Source: Streptomyces sp. NBC_00271 | Lineage (GTDB): Bacteria; Actinomycetota; Actinomycetes; Streptomycetales; Streptomycetaceae | Direction: 5' to 3' | Assembly (NCBI RefSeq): GCF_036178845.1 | Contig: NZ_CP108070.1 | Span: forward strand, 1,488,001 to 1,552,000 | DNA length: 64,000 bases | Part shown: piece by piece, positions 8,401 through 16,431 of the stretch | Position numbering within the stretch: the stretch's first letter is position 1 | Layout: the number at the start of each line of letters is the position of its first letter | The notes under the pieces: model-generated | Databases searched by the model: none | Told to the model about the DNA's origin: nothing | What the model saw: only the letters and a program-made list of their open reading frames with translations | Position numbers and translations under genes: made by a program

Positions 8401-9763
8401 CAACGAGACCTCTCCGGGCAACTCGCCCGGCTCCGGTGCCCCGCGTCACATCTACGACGAGGCGAACCTGCAGCTCGGCAGGACCGTTCCGGCCGGCTCC
8501 AAGATCCGTCTCCAGAAGGACGCGGCCAACACCTCCACCTACGCCATCGACTTCATCAACACCGAACAGGCGACCGCGAACCCGAACCCGGACCCGGCCG
8601 CCTACACGGTCCCGGCCGGCTTCTCCCACCAGGACGTGCAGAACGCCCTCGACAAGGTCCGCATGGACACCACGGGCAAGCTCGTCGGCGTCTACCTGCC
8701 CACCGGCGACTACGAGACCTCCAGCAAGTTCCAGGTCTACGGCAAAGCGGTCAAGGTCGTCGGAGCCGGGTCGTGGTTCACCCGCTTCCACGCACCCGCC
8801 TCGCAGGAGAACACCGACGTGGGCTTCCGGGCCGAGGCAACCGCCAACGGCTCGTCGTTCACCGGCTTCTCCTACTTCGGCAACTACACGTCCCGGATCG
8901 ACGGTCCGGGCAAGGTGTTCGACTTCTCCAACGTCTCGGGCATCACCATCGACGACATCTGGGTCGAGCACATGGTGTGCCTCTACTGGGGCGCCAACAC
9001 CGACAACATGACCATCAAGAACTCCCGCATCCGTGACACTTTCGCCGACGGCATCAACATGACGAACGGCTCCACGGACAACCACGTGGTCAACAATGAC
9101 GCCCGGGCCACGGGGGACGACAGCTTCGCGCTCTTCTCGGCGATCGACGCGGGTGGCGCCGACGAGAAGAACAACCTCTACGAGAACCTGACGTCGACCC
9201 TCACCTGGCGCGCGGCCGGTATCGCCGTCTACGGCGGCTACAACAACACCTTCCGCAACATCCGGGTCGCCGACACCCTGGTCTACTCCGGCATCACCAT
9301 CTCCTCGCTGGACTTCGGCTACCCGATGAACGGCTTCGGGACCGATCCGACGACGATCGAGAACGTCTCCCTGGACAGAACGGGCGGCCACTTCTGGGGC
9401 TCGCAGGTCTTCCCGGCCATCTGGGCGTTCTCGGCCTCCAAGGTCTTCCAGGGCATCCGGGTCAACGACGTCGACATCGACGACTCCACCTACGGAGGCG
9501 TGATGTTCCAGACCAACTACGTCGGAGGCCAGCCGCAGTTCCCGGTGAAGGACACGATCTTCACCGACATCTCCATCACCAACTCCAAGAAGAGCGGGGA
9601 CGCGTTCGACGCGAAGTCCGGGTGGGGCATCTGGGCCAACGAGCTGCCCGAACCCGGCCAGGGACCGGCCGTCGGCTCGGCCACCTTCGTCAACCTGCGG
9701 ATGAGCGGCAACGCCCAGGACATCCGCAACACCACGTCCACCTTCACGATCAACGTCCAGTAA
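5492..9763 (+). CDS. Secreted multimodular alpha-1,3-glucanase (GH87 type, mutanase/mycodextranase)
   Basis: This 1423-residue exported enzyme starts with a Sec signal (RRRAATAALASAVMVLGL, cleavage after AHA). Modules in order are two F5/8 C discoidin/CBM32 domains (about 40-310), two fibronectin III domains (about 320-500), a third discoidin domain (about 505-645), two CARDB-like domains (about 650-870), a CBM6/35-like domain (YEAEDGTVGGGAK, about 875-1020) and a right-handed beta-helix catalytic region. The catalytic part has FADGINMTNGS (Asp about 1186) and ATGDDSFALFS (Asp about 1209-1210), matching GH87 acidic residues. GH87 enzymes cut alpha-1,3-glucan in fungal walls and dental mutan. 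AGGAAG precedes the ATG. The family call rests on motifs and module order. Confidence 0.85.
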   Translation: MTRHKQRSTRRRAATAALASAVMVLGLPAVGAHAAGGPNAAADAVTTAGSTRGVHAAANVTDGDTDTYWQAGKKSAQWVQTDLGRTKRVRQVVLRLPEHWQTRKQTLALQASADGKSFATLKPSAQYVFSPGNDNTVKISLPATLARYVRADFSANSVTGTAQLAEMQVLTTAAATPNLAQGKPFSESGHADVYGAANAGDGNRNTYWESTNNAFPQWLQVDLGSSVKINQVTLRLPSGWPSRSQTFKVQGSTDNQNFTDLTASKAYTFDSTNDQSTTISFDTTTTRYVRALFTANTGWPAGQASELEVYGPATGDIQAPTAPSNLSYTEPATGQIKLTWSAATDDTAVTGYDVYANGQLRASVAGNVLTYTDTQPAGSDITYFVRAKDAAGNVSANSNSVTRKGSSGDTQAPTAPGNLAYTQSGNDVKLTWQASSDNVQVTGYDVYANNQVVKTVAGDVTTYTDTPSAGATVTYYVKAKDAAGNVSVASNSVTRTGSGSGSDLAQGKPIEASSYTFTYVATNANDGQTATYWESAGGAYPATLTTKLGANADLSQVVVKLNPDAAWSTRTQNIQVLGRDQDATAFTSLVAAKDYTFNPASGNTVTIPVSGSAADIQLKFASNSGAPGAQVAELQVIGTPAANPDLKVTGITNTPAAPVESDAISLTATVTNSGSEPSKATDLNVTLGGTKAATADVPALAAGDSTTVTASIGTRDAGSYPVGAEVDPSNKVIEQNEANNVFTRSDALVVKPVSSSDLVTAPVAWTPSSASAGDNVSFTVAIKNQGTVASASAAHNVTLTVQDSNGATVKTLTGSYSGAIASGQTTAPVGLGSWTAANGKYTVKTVIADDANELPVKRANNTTTQALFVGRGADMPYDMYEAEDGTVGGGAKVVGPNRTIGDIAGEASGRKAVTLTGTGQYVEWTTRAATNTLVTRFEIPDGTDTTLNVYVDGQFLKPIDLTSKYAWLYGNETSPGNSPGSGAPRHIYDEANLQLGRTVPAGSKIRLQKDAANTSTYAIDFINTEQATANPNPDPAAYTVPAGFSHQDVQNALDKVRMDTTGKLVGVYLPTGDYETSSKFQVYGKAVKVVGAGSWFTRFHAPASQENTDVGFRAEATANGSSFTGFSYFGNYTSRIDGPGKVFDFSNVSGITIDDIWVEHMVCLYWGANTDNMTIKNSRIRDTFADGINMTNGSTDNHVVNNDARATGDDSFALFSAIDAGGADEKNNLYENLTSTLTWRAAGIAVYGGYNNTFRNIRVADTLVYSGITISSLDFGYPMNGFGTDPTTIENVSLDRTGGHFWGSQVFPAIWAFSASKVFQGIRVNDVDIDDSTYGGVMFQTNYVGGQPQFPVKDTIFTDISITNSKKSGDAFDAKSGWGIWANELPEPGQGPAVGSATFVNLRMSGNAQDIRNTTSTFTINVQ

Positions 9764-9786
9764 CTCCGGCCATCACCCCATGAAGC

Positions 9787-9816
9787 GGGGCCGCCCTTCC
9801 TGACAAGGGCGGCCCC
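9787..9816. terminator. Bidirectional terminator hairpin
   Basis: Perfect 12-bp arms GGGGCCGCCCTT and AAGGGCGGCCCC enclose a 6-nt loop and are followed by GTTT. It lies between the convergent GH87 and GH64 genes. Confidence 0.85.
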
Positions 9817-9836
9817 GTTTCGGTATGTGCCGGTAC

Positions 9837-11198
9837 CTACCAGCCGACGGCGACCAGGAGCCACTGCGGGTTGGCGTGGGAGACGAAGGAGGACTGGCCC
9901 GCCACGTCGTCGTAGGGGAAGCCGTAGGCGAGCTGGTTGATGGCGTTGTCGTGCCAGAACTTGGCGTAGTAGTTCGCAGGGGCCGCCTTGTAGAACTGCG
10001 CCGGGTCGGACTGCTGCGACGCGGGCAGGGTGGCCACGTGGCGGTTGAGGGCGGCGCACATGTCGGGGTTGGCGGCCAGCGAGGCGGCGCAGCCGAAGAT
10101 GTCGGAGGTGGCCGCGTTCACGCCGACCGACTGGGCGTAGGACGTGAAGTAGCCGGCGTTGGCACCACCCGCGCGGAAGCTCGGGTCGCTGCCGGGTGCG
10201 ATGATCCGGTACGGAGCCTGGGTCTGGGCCAGAACCTTGAACTGGGACGGAACCGCGTCGGTGAAGCGCTGGAAGGTGGTGGCGCGGTCCTCGGCGAAGG
10301 TCTGCCGGTTCTCGCCGACCTCGACGTCGTAACCGTCCTTGGTGTGCAGGCGCATGGCGAGTTTGAGGCCGAAGGCGTCGACCCGTGTGGTGTTGCCGTT
10401 GAAGACGTTGTTGCCGACCGTGAACTCGATGAAGTCGTAGTAGGGGCCGTTGGGCGAGCCCAGGTAGAAGTACATACGGCCCGCGGAGTTGGCAGGCATG
10501 TCCAGGTAGGGCTGCTCGGCGATGGAGTGCACCTGCCCGTTGAAGCTCCAGTACACCTGGCTGTCGGGGTACTTGCCGTTGGTGCGGTTGAGGATCTTCA
10601 CCTCGACGGCGTTGCTCGCCGGGGGTATGTCACTGGTGCTGCCCCAGAAGTCGTCCGGCGGTGTGGTGCTCCCGGGGCCGAAGACCTGGAACTCCCACAG
10701 CGAGTAGCCGTACGGGGTGGCCCGTGCGGTGCCGTACACCCGGACGTAGCGCCCGCTGCCTGTGATGTTGATGTTCTGGGTGCCGCCGGTGGAGGCCGTG
10801 GTGGAGTAGACGGTGGTCCAACTGTTCGCGTCGCTCGAGGTCTGGATCTGGTATCCGGTGGCGTAGGCGGCCTCCCAGTTCAGCGAGACGCGGGTGAGCT
10901 GCTGCGTGGAACCGAGGTCCACCCGCAGCCACTGCGGATCGGCGAAGGCCGAGGACCATCGGGTGCCGGTGTCGCCGTCGACGGCCGCGCTCGCGGGGAA
11001 GGACCCGCTCTCGGTCGAGGACGCGGTGGCGGGCCGTCCTTGGGACAGCAACTGGTCGGCGGCGCGGGCGGGCGAGGGAGTCAGGGCGGCGAAGCAGGCG
11101 ACTATCAGGATGACGACCAGACCGAGAGCCGTGCGGGAGCGTACGGCACTGGCCGAAGGTCTGCCGAGTGTGCCGGATACACCGGCGGAAGTCTGCAT
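9837..11198 (-). CDS. Secreted beta-1,3-glucanase with CBM32 (GH64, laminaripentaose-producing type)
   Basis: This 453-residue protein starts at ATG 11198, with GAGGAG upstream. It has a long signal peptide (TALGLVVILIVACFAAL, cleavage near ARA-A), an F5/8 C discoidin/CBM32 domain (about 50-180), a short linker and a GH64 domain (about 195-453). GH64 enzymes release laminaripentaose from beta-1,3-glucan and use a Glu and an Asp sixteen residues apart. Here E258 (FIEFT) and D274 (RVDAFG) keep that spacing. It converges on the GH87 gene. Its promoter carries the same palindrome as the second GH64 gene at 50.5 kb. Confidence 0.9.
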   Translation of the reverse strand: MQTSAGVSGTLGRPSASAVRSRTALGLVVILIVACFAALTPSPARAADQLLSQGRPATASSTESGSFPASAAVDGDTGTRWSSAFADPQWLRVDLGSTQQLTRVSLNWEAAYATGYQIQTSSDANSWTTVYSTTASTGGTQNINITGSGRYVRVYGTARATPYGYSLWEFQVFGPGSTTPPDDFWGSTSDIPPASNAVEVKILNRTNGKYPDSQVYWSFNGQVHSIAEQPYLDMPANSAGRMYFYLGSPNGPYYDFIEFTVGNNVFNGNTTRVDAFGLKLAMRLHTKDGYDVEVGENRQTFAEDRATTFQRFTDAVPSQFKVLAQTQAPYRIIAPGSDPSFRAGGANAGYFTSYAQSVGVNAATSDIFGCAASLAANPDMCAALNRHVATLPASQQSDPAQFYKAAPANYYAKFWHDNAINQLAYGFPYDDVAGQSSFVSHANPQWLLVAVGW

Positions 11199-11252
11199 GG
11201 GGGGTCTCCTCAAGCCGGTTCGGCGTGCGGGGGGCAGGAGCAACAGCGGGTG

Positions 11253-11299
11253 TGAGAGCGCTCTCTCCGGGTTGTAGCCCCGCCCCTGTCCGGCGTCAA
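11253..11299 (-). promoter_or_regulatory. GH64 promoter with GAGAGCGCTCTC operator
   Basis: Read on the minus strand, TTGACG (11294-11299), a 16-bp spacer and CTACAA (11272-11277) form a plausible promoter. Just downstream lies GAGAGCGCTCTC, a perfect 12-bp palindrome (11254-11265), resembling the CebR-type LacI operator TGGGAGCGCTCCCA. The position suits repression of transcription start. The rest of 11300-11684 shows nothing recognisable. Confidence 0.65.
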
Positions 11300-11684
11300 C
11301 AACTGAAGCCGAATCCACGGCAGTTCGTCGATGCGGGGGCAGCAAGAGGCGGACGACTTGGGCCACGCCGCGCGCCGCCCCGGCGATCCGTTCAGAATCC
11401 GACCACGGGCCTCACCTCGACCCGACCTGTTCCTCCACCACTTGAACGACCACGCGCTGCCGCGCCAGTTTGTCCGAGACTGTCCGACGGCGGTTTGCCG
11501 CGACCGGATTGGGGTTAGGGTGCTGACGGCTCCCTCGGAGGTGTACAGGCCAGGAGCTGGTGTCCGCGGGGCGGTCACGGTCGCTTGAGGGTGAATCGGA
11601 CACGACGGAGGGGCTCGCGTTGGATCACCTGGCAGGAGAGAACCTGGACGTCACTACCGCAGGTCGACCGGACGCGGTGAACGT

Positions 11685-12371
11685 GTGACCGGCCGACCGA
11701 CGCCCGCGGTGCTGCCCCCGTCGCTGCGCGTGTGGTTCAGGCTGATCGCAGTGCTCGCCACGCTGGTGGTCGTCGTACTCGGGGTCCTGTACGCCGGCCA
11801 AGGCGAGCCCAGCAGGGTGGACAGGTGGTTCATCCGGCCGACGGCGGACAGTGTGCGGCCGCCGTGGCGGCACGTCGCTCTGGCCTTCGACTTCTTGGGG
11901 GAACCCGCGGGATCGGCGATGCTGATCGCGGCCGGCGTGGCGGGCTGTCTGCTGCTTCGACGTCCCCGCGCAGCGGTGCTCGTCGTGGTCGGCGTCGGCA
12001 TGACCGTGGGGACGACCACGCTGCTCAAGCACCTGGTGGGACGCACCATCCACGGCGACGGCAACCTGTCCTACCCGAGCGGGCACACTGCCTTCTTCAC
12101 CGCCCTCGCCCTCATGGCGGCGCTGCTCGCGACCGGTCGGCTCGGCCTCGGCAGGACGGCCGGCACGTCACTCGTGCTCACCGCGGCGCTGATTGCCGGC
12201 GCCGTCATGGGCTGGGCGCAGGTCGCCCTGGGCGCGCACTACCCGACCGACGTCCTCGGCGGCTGGTGCACCGCGCTGGCGGTGATACCGGCGACCGCGT
12301 GGCTGGTCGACCATCTCGCCGACCGGATGGCCGACCAGATGACCGACTCAGGCCGGCGGGAGCGTCGCTGA
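11685..12371 (+). CDS. PAP2-superfamily membrane phosphatase
   Basis: This 228-residue protein has about six membrane segments and the three PAP2 phosphatase motifs: KHLVGRT (K...R, motif 1), YPSGHT (motif 2) and ALGAHYPTDVLGG (motif 3 His and Asp). Such enzymes dephosphorylate lipid phosphates, including undecaprenyl diphosphate. Its end is 2 bp from the convergent end of the polysaccharide operon. Recycling of the polymer carrier lipid is therefore possible, but the separate strand leaves the link unproven. The likely start is GTG 11685; no strong ribosome-binding site is visible. Confidence 0.85.
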   Translation: MTGRPTPAVLPPSLRVWFRLIAVLATLVVVVLGVLYAGQGEPSRVDRWFIRPTADSVRPPWRHVALAFDFLGEPAGSAMLIAAGVAGCLLLRRPRAAVLVVVGVGMTVGTTTLLKHLVGRTIHGDGNLSYPSGHTAFFTALALMAALLATGRLGLGRTAGTSLVLTAALIAGAVMGWAQVALGAHYPTDVLGGWCTALAVIPATAWLVDHLADRMADQMTDSGRRERR

Positions 12372-12373
12372 CG

Positions 12374-13699
12374 TCACGCCAAGCGGCGGAATACGGGCTT
12401 CACCGGTCGTCCGGCCAGCCAGGGGGTGGGGTCGGCGGCGTCCAGTGCCTTCCGGTACACCGCACAGGTCTGGGCCACCACGTCGACGGTGTGATCGATG
12501 TCGGCGTCGTCGAGCGCGCTGCTCACCACGAACGACGGGGCCAGCACCCCGCCCTCGAGGAGCCGGCGCAGGAACAGGGTGCGGTACTGCTGCGACGGTT
12601 GCAGGTTCTCGTCGAGGGTGGCGAAGACCAGGTTGCTGGCCCGGCCCCGGACGACGATGTGGTCGCCGACGCCCATGGCGGCCGCGGCGTCGCGGACACC
12701 GGCGGCCAAGCGCTCACCGAGGGCGTGCAGCCGCGCCGTGACGCCCTCCTCGGCGTAGGTGGTCTGCACGGCCATCGCGGCTGCCAGGGAGTGCGTTTCC
12801 GCGCCGTGCGTGGTGGACAGCAGGAATACCCGGTCGCCGGAATGACGCAGCCCGCCCAGCTCCATCAGATCGCGGCGCCCGGCCAGCGCGGAGACGGCGA
12901 ATCCGTTGCCCAGCGCCTTGCCGAACGTGGAGAGGTCGGGGACGACGCCGTACAGGCCCTGGGCGCCCGCCTCGGACCAGCGGAAGCCGGTGATCATCTC
13001 ATCGAAGATCAGTACGCAGCCGTGCCGGTCGGCCAGCTCGCGCAGGCCGGCGAGGTACCCGGGCGGCGGCTCGGTGTGGGTGGCGGGTTCGAGGATCAGG
13101 CAGGCGACCTCGTCCCTGTACCGGGTGAGCAGCTCTTCCGTGGCGGCCAGGTCCCCGTAAGGGAACGCCACGGTGAGCTCGTTGGTCGCCGCCGGAATGC
13201 CGGCGGACATCGGCGTGGTGCCGATGAACCAGTCGTCGACGGAGAAGAACGGATGGTCGGCGCAGAGGGCCACCCGCGGGCGCCCGGTGGCGGCGCGGGC
13301 GAGCCGCACCGCGGCGGTGGTGGCGTCGGAGCCGTTCTTCGCGAACTTCACCATCTCGGCGGTCGGCACCGTGGCCAGGAAGCGTTCCGCGGCTTCGACC
13401 TCCACGATGGACGGCCGGACGAAGTTGCTGCCGCGGTCGAGTTCCCGCCGTACCGCCTCGATCACGCGTGGGTGGGTGTGGCCGAGGCTGACCGACCGCA
13501 GGCCGGAGCCGTACTCGACGTAGCGGTTGCCGTCAATGTCCCACACGTGGGCGCCGCGGCCGTGGCTGATGACCGGGGCCAGGTTCTCGGGGTACTGGTC
13601 GTCGCCCTTGGCGTAGGTGTGCGCGCCCCCGGGGATCATGGCGTGCAACCGCTCGTTGGCTGTCCGCGACAGGGGCAGGCGAAGCTCTTCGGTGTCCAC
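12374..13699 (-). CDS. Class III PLP aminotransferase, glutamate-1-semialdehyde-aminomutase-like
   Basis: This 441-residue protein is the last gene of the polysaccharide operon, 7 bp after the RfbC-like gene. It has GSA aminotransferase features: an N-terminal SRTANERLHAMIPGGAHTYAKG, FDEMITGFR, and the Schiff-base lysine in STFGKALGNGF near residue 261. True HemL is a haem enzyme. This copy, inside a sugar operon and with an extended C-terminus, more likely transaminates a sugar or a small substituent such as an amino acid side chain. The substrate is unknown. Confidence 0.85.
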   Translation of the reverse strand: MDTEELRLPLSRTANERLHAMIPGGAHTYAKGDDQYPENLAPVISHGRGAHVWDIDGNRYVEYGSGLRSVSLGHTHPRVIEAVRRELDRGSNFVRPSIVEVEAAERFLATVPTAEMVKFAKNGSDATTAAVRLARAATGRPRVALCADHPFFSVDDWFIGTTPMSAGIPAATNELTVAFPYGDLAATEELLTRYRDEVACLILEPATHTEPPPGYLAGLRELADRHGCVLIFDEMITGFRWSEAGAQGLYGVVPDLSTFGKALGNGFAVSALAGRRDLMELGGLRHSGDRVFLLSTTHGAETHSLAAAMAVQTTYAEEGVTARLHALGERLAAGVRDAAAAMGVGDHIVVRGRASNLVFATLDENLQPSQQYRTLFLRRLLEGGVLAPSFVVSSALDDADIDHTVDVVAQTCAVYRKALDAADPTPWLAGRPVKPVFRRLA

Positions 13700-13706
13700 G
13701 GGGACC

Positions 13707-14258
13707 TCAGCTTTCTCGGTGCTTCAGGACCTCGGCGAGACTCGGCGCCTCACGGTCCCGTTGGGACATCAGTGCGACCGGCAGCGGCCAGGGAATGGCC
13801 AGCTCCGGGTCGTCGAAGGCGATGGTCACGTCCTCGGCCGGATCGTGCGGGCGGTCGATGCGGTACGAGGTGTCGGCGGTGTCGGTCAGTGCCTGAAAAC
13901 CGTGCGCGCATCCCGCGGGAATGTAAAGAGTTGGTTGTGATTCTCCTGTGAGTTCAAAGGAGGCCCAATTGCGGTAAGTCGGAGAATCCGGCCGCAGGTC
14001 CACGACGACGTCGAAGATCCGCCCGTACGAGCACCGCACCAGTTTGGCCTCGCCGGCGCCGGAGCGCAGGTGCAGGCCGCGCAGCACGCCCCGGACCGAG
14101 CGGGACAGGCTGTCCTGGACGAAGGCGTCCGGGTCGAGGCCCACCGAGCGGACCACGTCGGCGTCGAAGGTGCGGCAGAAGAAGCCGCGTTCGTCGGTGT
14201 ACGGCGTCGGCTCGAAGAGATACGCGCCGGCGATCTCCGGGACTTCGGTCGCTTTCAT
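13707..14258 (-). CDS. dTDP-4-dehydrorhamnose 3,5-epimerase-like sugar epimerase (RfbC family)
   Basis: This 183-residue cupin-type epimerase has the RfbC layout: DERGFFCRTFD, QDSLSRSVRGVLRGLHLRSG with the catalytic-region His, GRIFDVVVDLRPDSPTY and YIPAGCAHGFQAL. RfbC enzymes epimerise C3 and C5 of 4-keto-6-deoxy sugar nucleotides. With a cytidylyltransferase-like gene upstream, the substrate may be CDP-linked, not dTDP-linked. ATG 14258 overlaps the pyruvyl transferase stop (ATGA). The middle of the gene has a lower-GC stretch around 13915-13985. Confidence 0.85.
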   Translation of the reverse strand: MKATEVPEIAGAYLFEPTPYTDERGFFCRTFDADVVRSVGLDPDAFVQDSLSRSVRGVLRGLHLRSGAGEAKLVRCSYGRIFDVVVDLRPDSPTYRNWASFELTGESQPTLYIPAGCAHGFQALTDTADTSYRIDRPHDPAEDVTIAFDDPELAIPWPLPVALMSQRDREAPSLAEVLKHRES

Positions 14259-15487
14259 GGAGACTCCTGCCGGGCGTGGGTGCGGTGGGTCGCGGGGAAC
14301 ACGGCTGCGGTCAACGAGCTGAACTGGTCCTCGAGTTGGCGTGCGGCGGCCAGGTTCCGCTCGGCGAGGGTCTGCCGCAGTTCGGGCGCTCGCTTCTCCA
14401 GCGCCCGGAATTGCTCCAGCAACCGGTCGGCGTCGACCTCGCGCGCCGGGTGGCAGTACGCGCCGAGGCCCATCCGGTCCATGAGCGCGTCGCTCTTCGC
14501 CGCGTAGCTGAGCGCGAGCACCGGTGTTCCGGTCTTCAGCGCGCAGATCAGGTTGTGGTAGCGGACCGCCACCACGGTGTCGGCGGCCACCATCTCCTTC
14601 ATCAGGTCGGCCAGGGAGCCCGGTTCGGCCGCGGTGACCAGCGGTGAGTCCACCGCCTCGAGGATCGCGGCGACCACCGTCGCATCGCACTGGTCGCCGG
14701 TGAGCAGCCGGACGGGCCTGCCCTCCTCGACCAGCGTGCGGACGAACCGGATCGTCCCGTCGAGGTAGCGACGGTAGATCTCGTCGGCCCGGGCGCGGTC
14801 GTCGTTGCCGCCGTGGAAGTCCATGACACCGACGCAGACCGTGCCCGGCGCGTCCGAGGACGGGCTCGCGGGCGGTGCCGGCAGGGAGAACGCCAGGTCG
14901 GGGTAGACCTCGTCGCGCGCGGTGTCCACGCCCATCGCCCGCATCGCGTCCCGGGACTGGGCGTCCCGGTAGGACCGGTAGGCGGCCAGGCGGCCCGACC
15001 AGCGGACCAGGGCGCGGGTCGGCCGGTTGCGGATCTCGGCGGCGCCGACGCTGACCAGGGCGACCCGGGTACGCGTCAGCCGGCCGCTCGCGCAGAGCAG
15101 GAACAGCGAGTACGGGAAGCCCCAGGGCCGTAGCGGCAGGGTGGCTTCCAGGACGCCCATGCCCGGCACGATCACCACGTCGTGGCGGCGCACCCAGGCG
15201 GCGGTGCGGAAGACGTCGACGAGTTTGCCGAGCCCCTTGGACGCGATCGCGCCCGCGCGGGACGCGGTCCGGTACTCGGCGCGGTTCCAGTGCATCCGGG
15301 TGGCGGGGATCCCGAACCGGGCCGTCACGGCCTCGGGCCCGCCGCACAGGGCGTCCACAACCACCTCGGGGTGGTCGGCGCGGAGGTATCCGAGGACGGC
15401 TTCGAGCGACCCGTCGTTGCCGAGGTTGCCGGAGCCGAGCAGGCCGAACACCCCGACGCGCACCGGAGTTCCGTCCGCGGACGTCAT
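14255..15487 (-). CDS. Polysaccharide pyruvyl transferase family protein
   Basis: This 410-residue protein opens with VGVFGLLGSGNLGNDGSLEAVL, has VIVPGMGVLE, LLTGDQCDATV and VAVRYHNLICALKTGTPVLALSY, and matches the CsaB/WcaK-type pyruvyl transferase family. Members add a pyruvate ketal from phosphoenolpyruvate to polymer sugars, giving acidic groups; some homologues have other transfer roles. ATG 15487 overlaps the stop of the GT2 gene. Pyruvylation would add negative charge to the predicted polymer. Confidence 0.88.
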   Translation of the reverse strand: MTSADGTPVRVGVFGLLGSGNLGNDGSLEAVLGYLRADHPEVVVDALCGGPEAVTARFGIPATRMHWNRAEYRTASRAGAIASKGLGKLVDVFRTAAWVRRHDVVIVPGMGVLEATLPLRPWGFPYSLFLLCASGRLTRTRVALVSVGAAEIRNRPTRALVRWSGRLAAYRSYRDAQSRDAMRAMGVDTARDEVYPDLAFSLPAPPASPSSDAPGTVCVGVMDFHGGNDDRARADEIYRRYLDGTIRFVRTLVEEGRPVRLLTGDQCDATVVAAILEAVDSPLVTAAEPGSLADLMKEMVAADTVVAVRYHNLICALKTGTPVLALSYAAKSDALMDRMGLGAYCHPAREVDADRLLEQFRALEKRAPELRQTLAERNLAAARQLEDQFSSLTAAVFPATHRTHARQESP

Positions 15488-16431
15488 GCCCGCCTCCCCT
15501 CGCGGCCGGCGACGAGAGCGTCGACGGAGACCGTGAGCTGGGCCGGGTCGACCGGGGCGCGGTCCTCGACCCGCTCGCCGGCGCCCGGCCGGACCCGGCT
15601 GGTCATCCACGAAGCCAGGTGGCGGTAGCAGGCGCGCCGGTCGGCCGGGGACAGCGGAGCCCGCCGGATCGCCGAGGCGAAGCCCCAGATGTACTCGGCG
15701 AGCAGCCGGGGCGTCGGGTGCAGCGCTCCTGCCCGGCGCGGGTCCAGGTTGACGCACCGGGAGCGCTTGGAGGGGTTCGCCCGCTCGGCGCGGGTGGGGT
15801 GGTCGCGGCGGAAGTACAGCAGCTCCGGCACCTGGTGGAAGCGTCCGTGCAGGGTGATCTCGGCGACGAACGTGCGGTCCGCGTGGTGGTAGCTGTCCAT
15901 CGGTTTCACCCGGCGCAGCATGTCGGCCCGCATCACCCCGTAGAAGTCGTCGCCACCCGGCTCGAACAGCAGACTGCGGAAGCGCTCCGGTGCGTGCGGG
16001 GAGTCGGTGGCGAGCGTGTACTCGTAGGGCACCGTCACCTGGCCGTCGCCGTCGATGACCGCCTGGTCGGTGTGCGCGAGGATCACGTCCGGTCTCTCGT
16101 CCAGCGCTTCCACGCAGCGCCGCAGCAGGTCGCGGCCGTAGAGGTCGTCGTGCGAGGCCCACTTGAACAGCTCGCCGCGGGACTCGGCGAAAACATGGTT
16201 GTGGTTCGGAGTGGCGCCGATGTTCCGGGGCAGGCGGTGGTACCGGATGCGTGAGTCCTGCGCGGCGTACTTGCGGCAGATGTCCTCGGTCCCGTCGGTC
16301 GAGGCGTTGTCGGAGACGACCAGTTCGAAGTCCTCGTAGGTCTGGCCGAGCAGCGCGTCGAACGACTCGGCCAGGTACTCCTCGCCGTTGTACACGGGCA
16401 GGCCGATGCTCAGCCTCGGTCGGTCGGTCAT
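15484..16431 (-). CDS. Family 2 glycosyltransferase
   Basis: The 315-residue cytoplasmic enzyme has a GT-A fold: LSIGLPVYNGEEYLAESFDALL, VVSDNASTDGTEDIC, and the acceptor-region WASHDDLYG. The late metal-binding motif and donor specificity are not clear from sequence. It overlaps both neighbours (Wzx stop and pyruvyl transferase start) by 4 bp. It probably adds one sugar of the repeat unit on the undecaprenyl carrier. Confidence 0.9.
   Translation of the reverse strand: MTDRPRLSIGLPVYNGEEYLAESFDALLGQTYEDFELVVSDNASTDGTEDICRKYAAQDSRIRYHRLPRNIGATPNHNHVFAESRGELFKWASHDDLYGRDLLRRCVEALDERPDVILAHTDQAVIDGDGQVTVPYEYTLATDSPHAPERFRSLLFEPGGDDFYGVMRADMLRRVKPMDSYHHADRTFVAEITLHGRFHQVPELLYFRRDHPTRAERANPSKRSRCVNLDPRRAGALHPTPRLLAEYIWGFASAIRRAPLSPADRRACYRHLASWMTSRVRPGAGERVEDRAPVDPAQLTVSVDALVAGREGRRA

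Noticed and set aside
5390..9391. A 1333-codon open frame antisense to the GH87 gene
   Set aside because: The product is a low-complexity run of Gly, Val, Arg and Asp without any domain. It is the complementary-strand shadow of a strongly biased high-GC gene.
11199..11366. Longer N-terminus for the CBM32-GH64 enzyme
   Set aside because: The extra residues lie upstream of the promoter and operator region and would mask the signal peptide. ATG 11198 has a good ribosome-binding site.
12374..13699. Assignment as the haem-pathway enzyme HemL
   Set aside because: The gene terminates a polysaccharide operon and haem-pathway neighbours are absent, so only the family-level name is kept.
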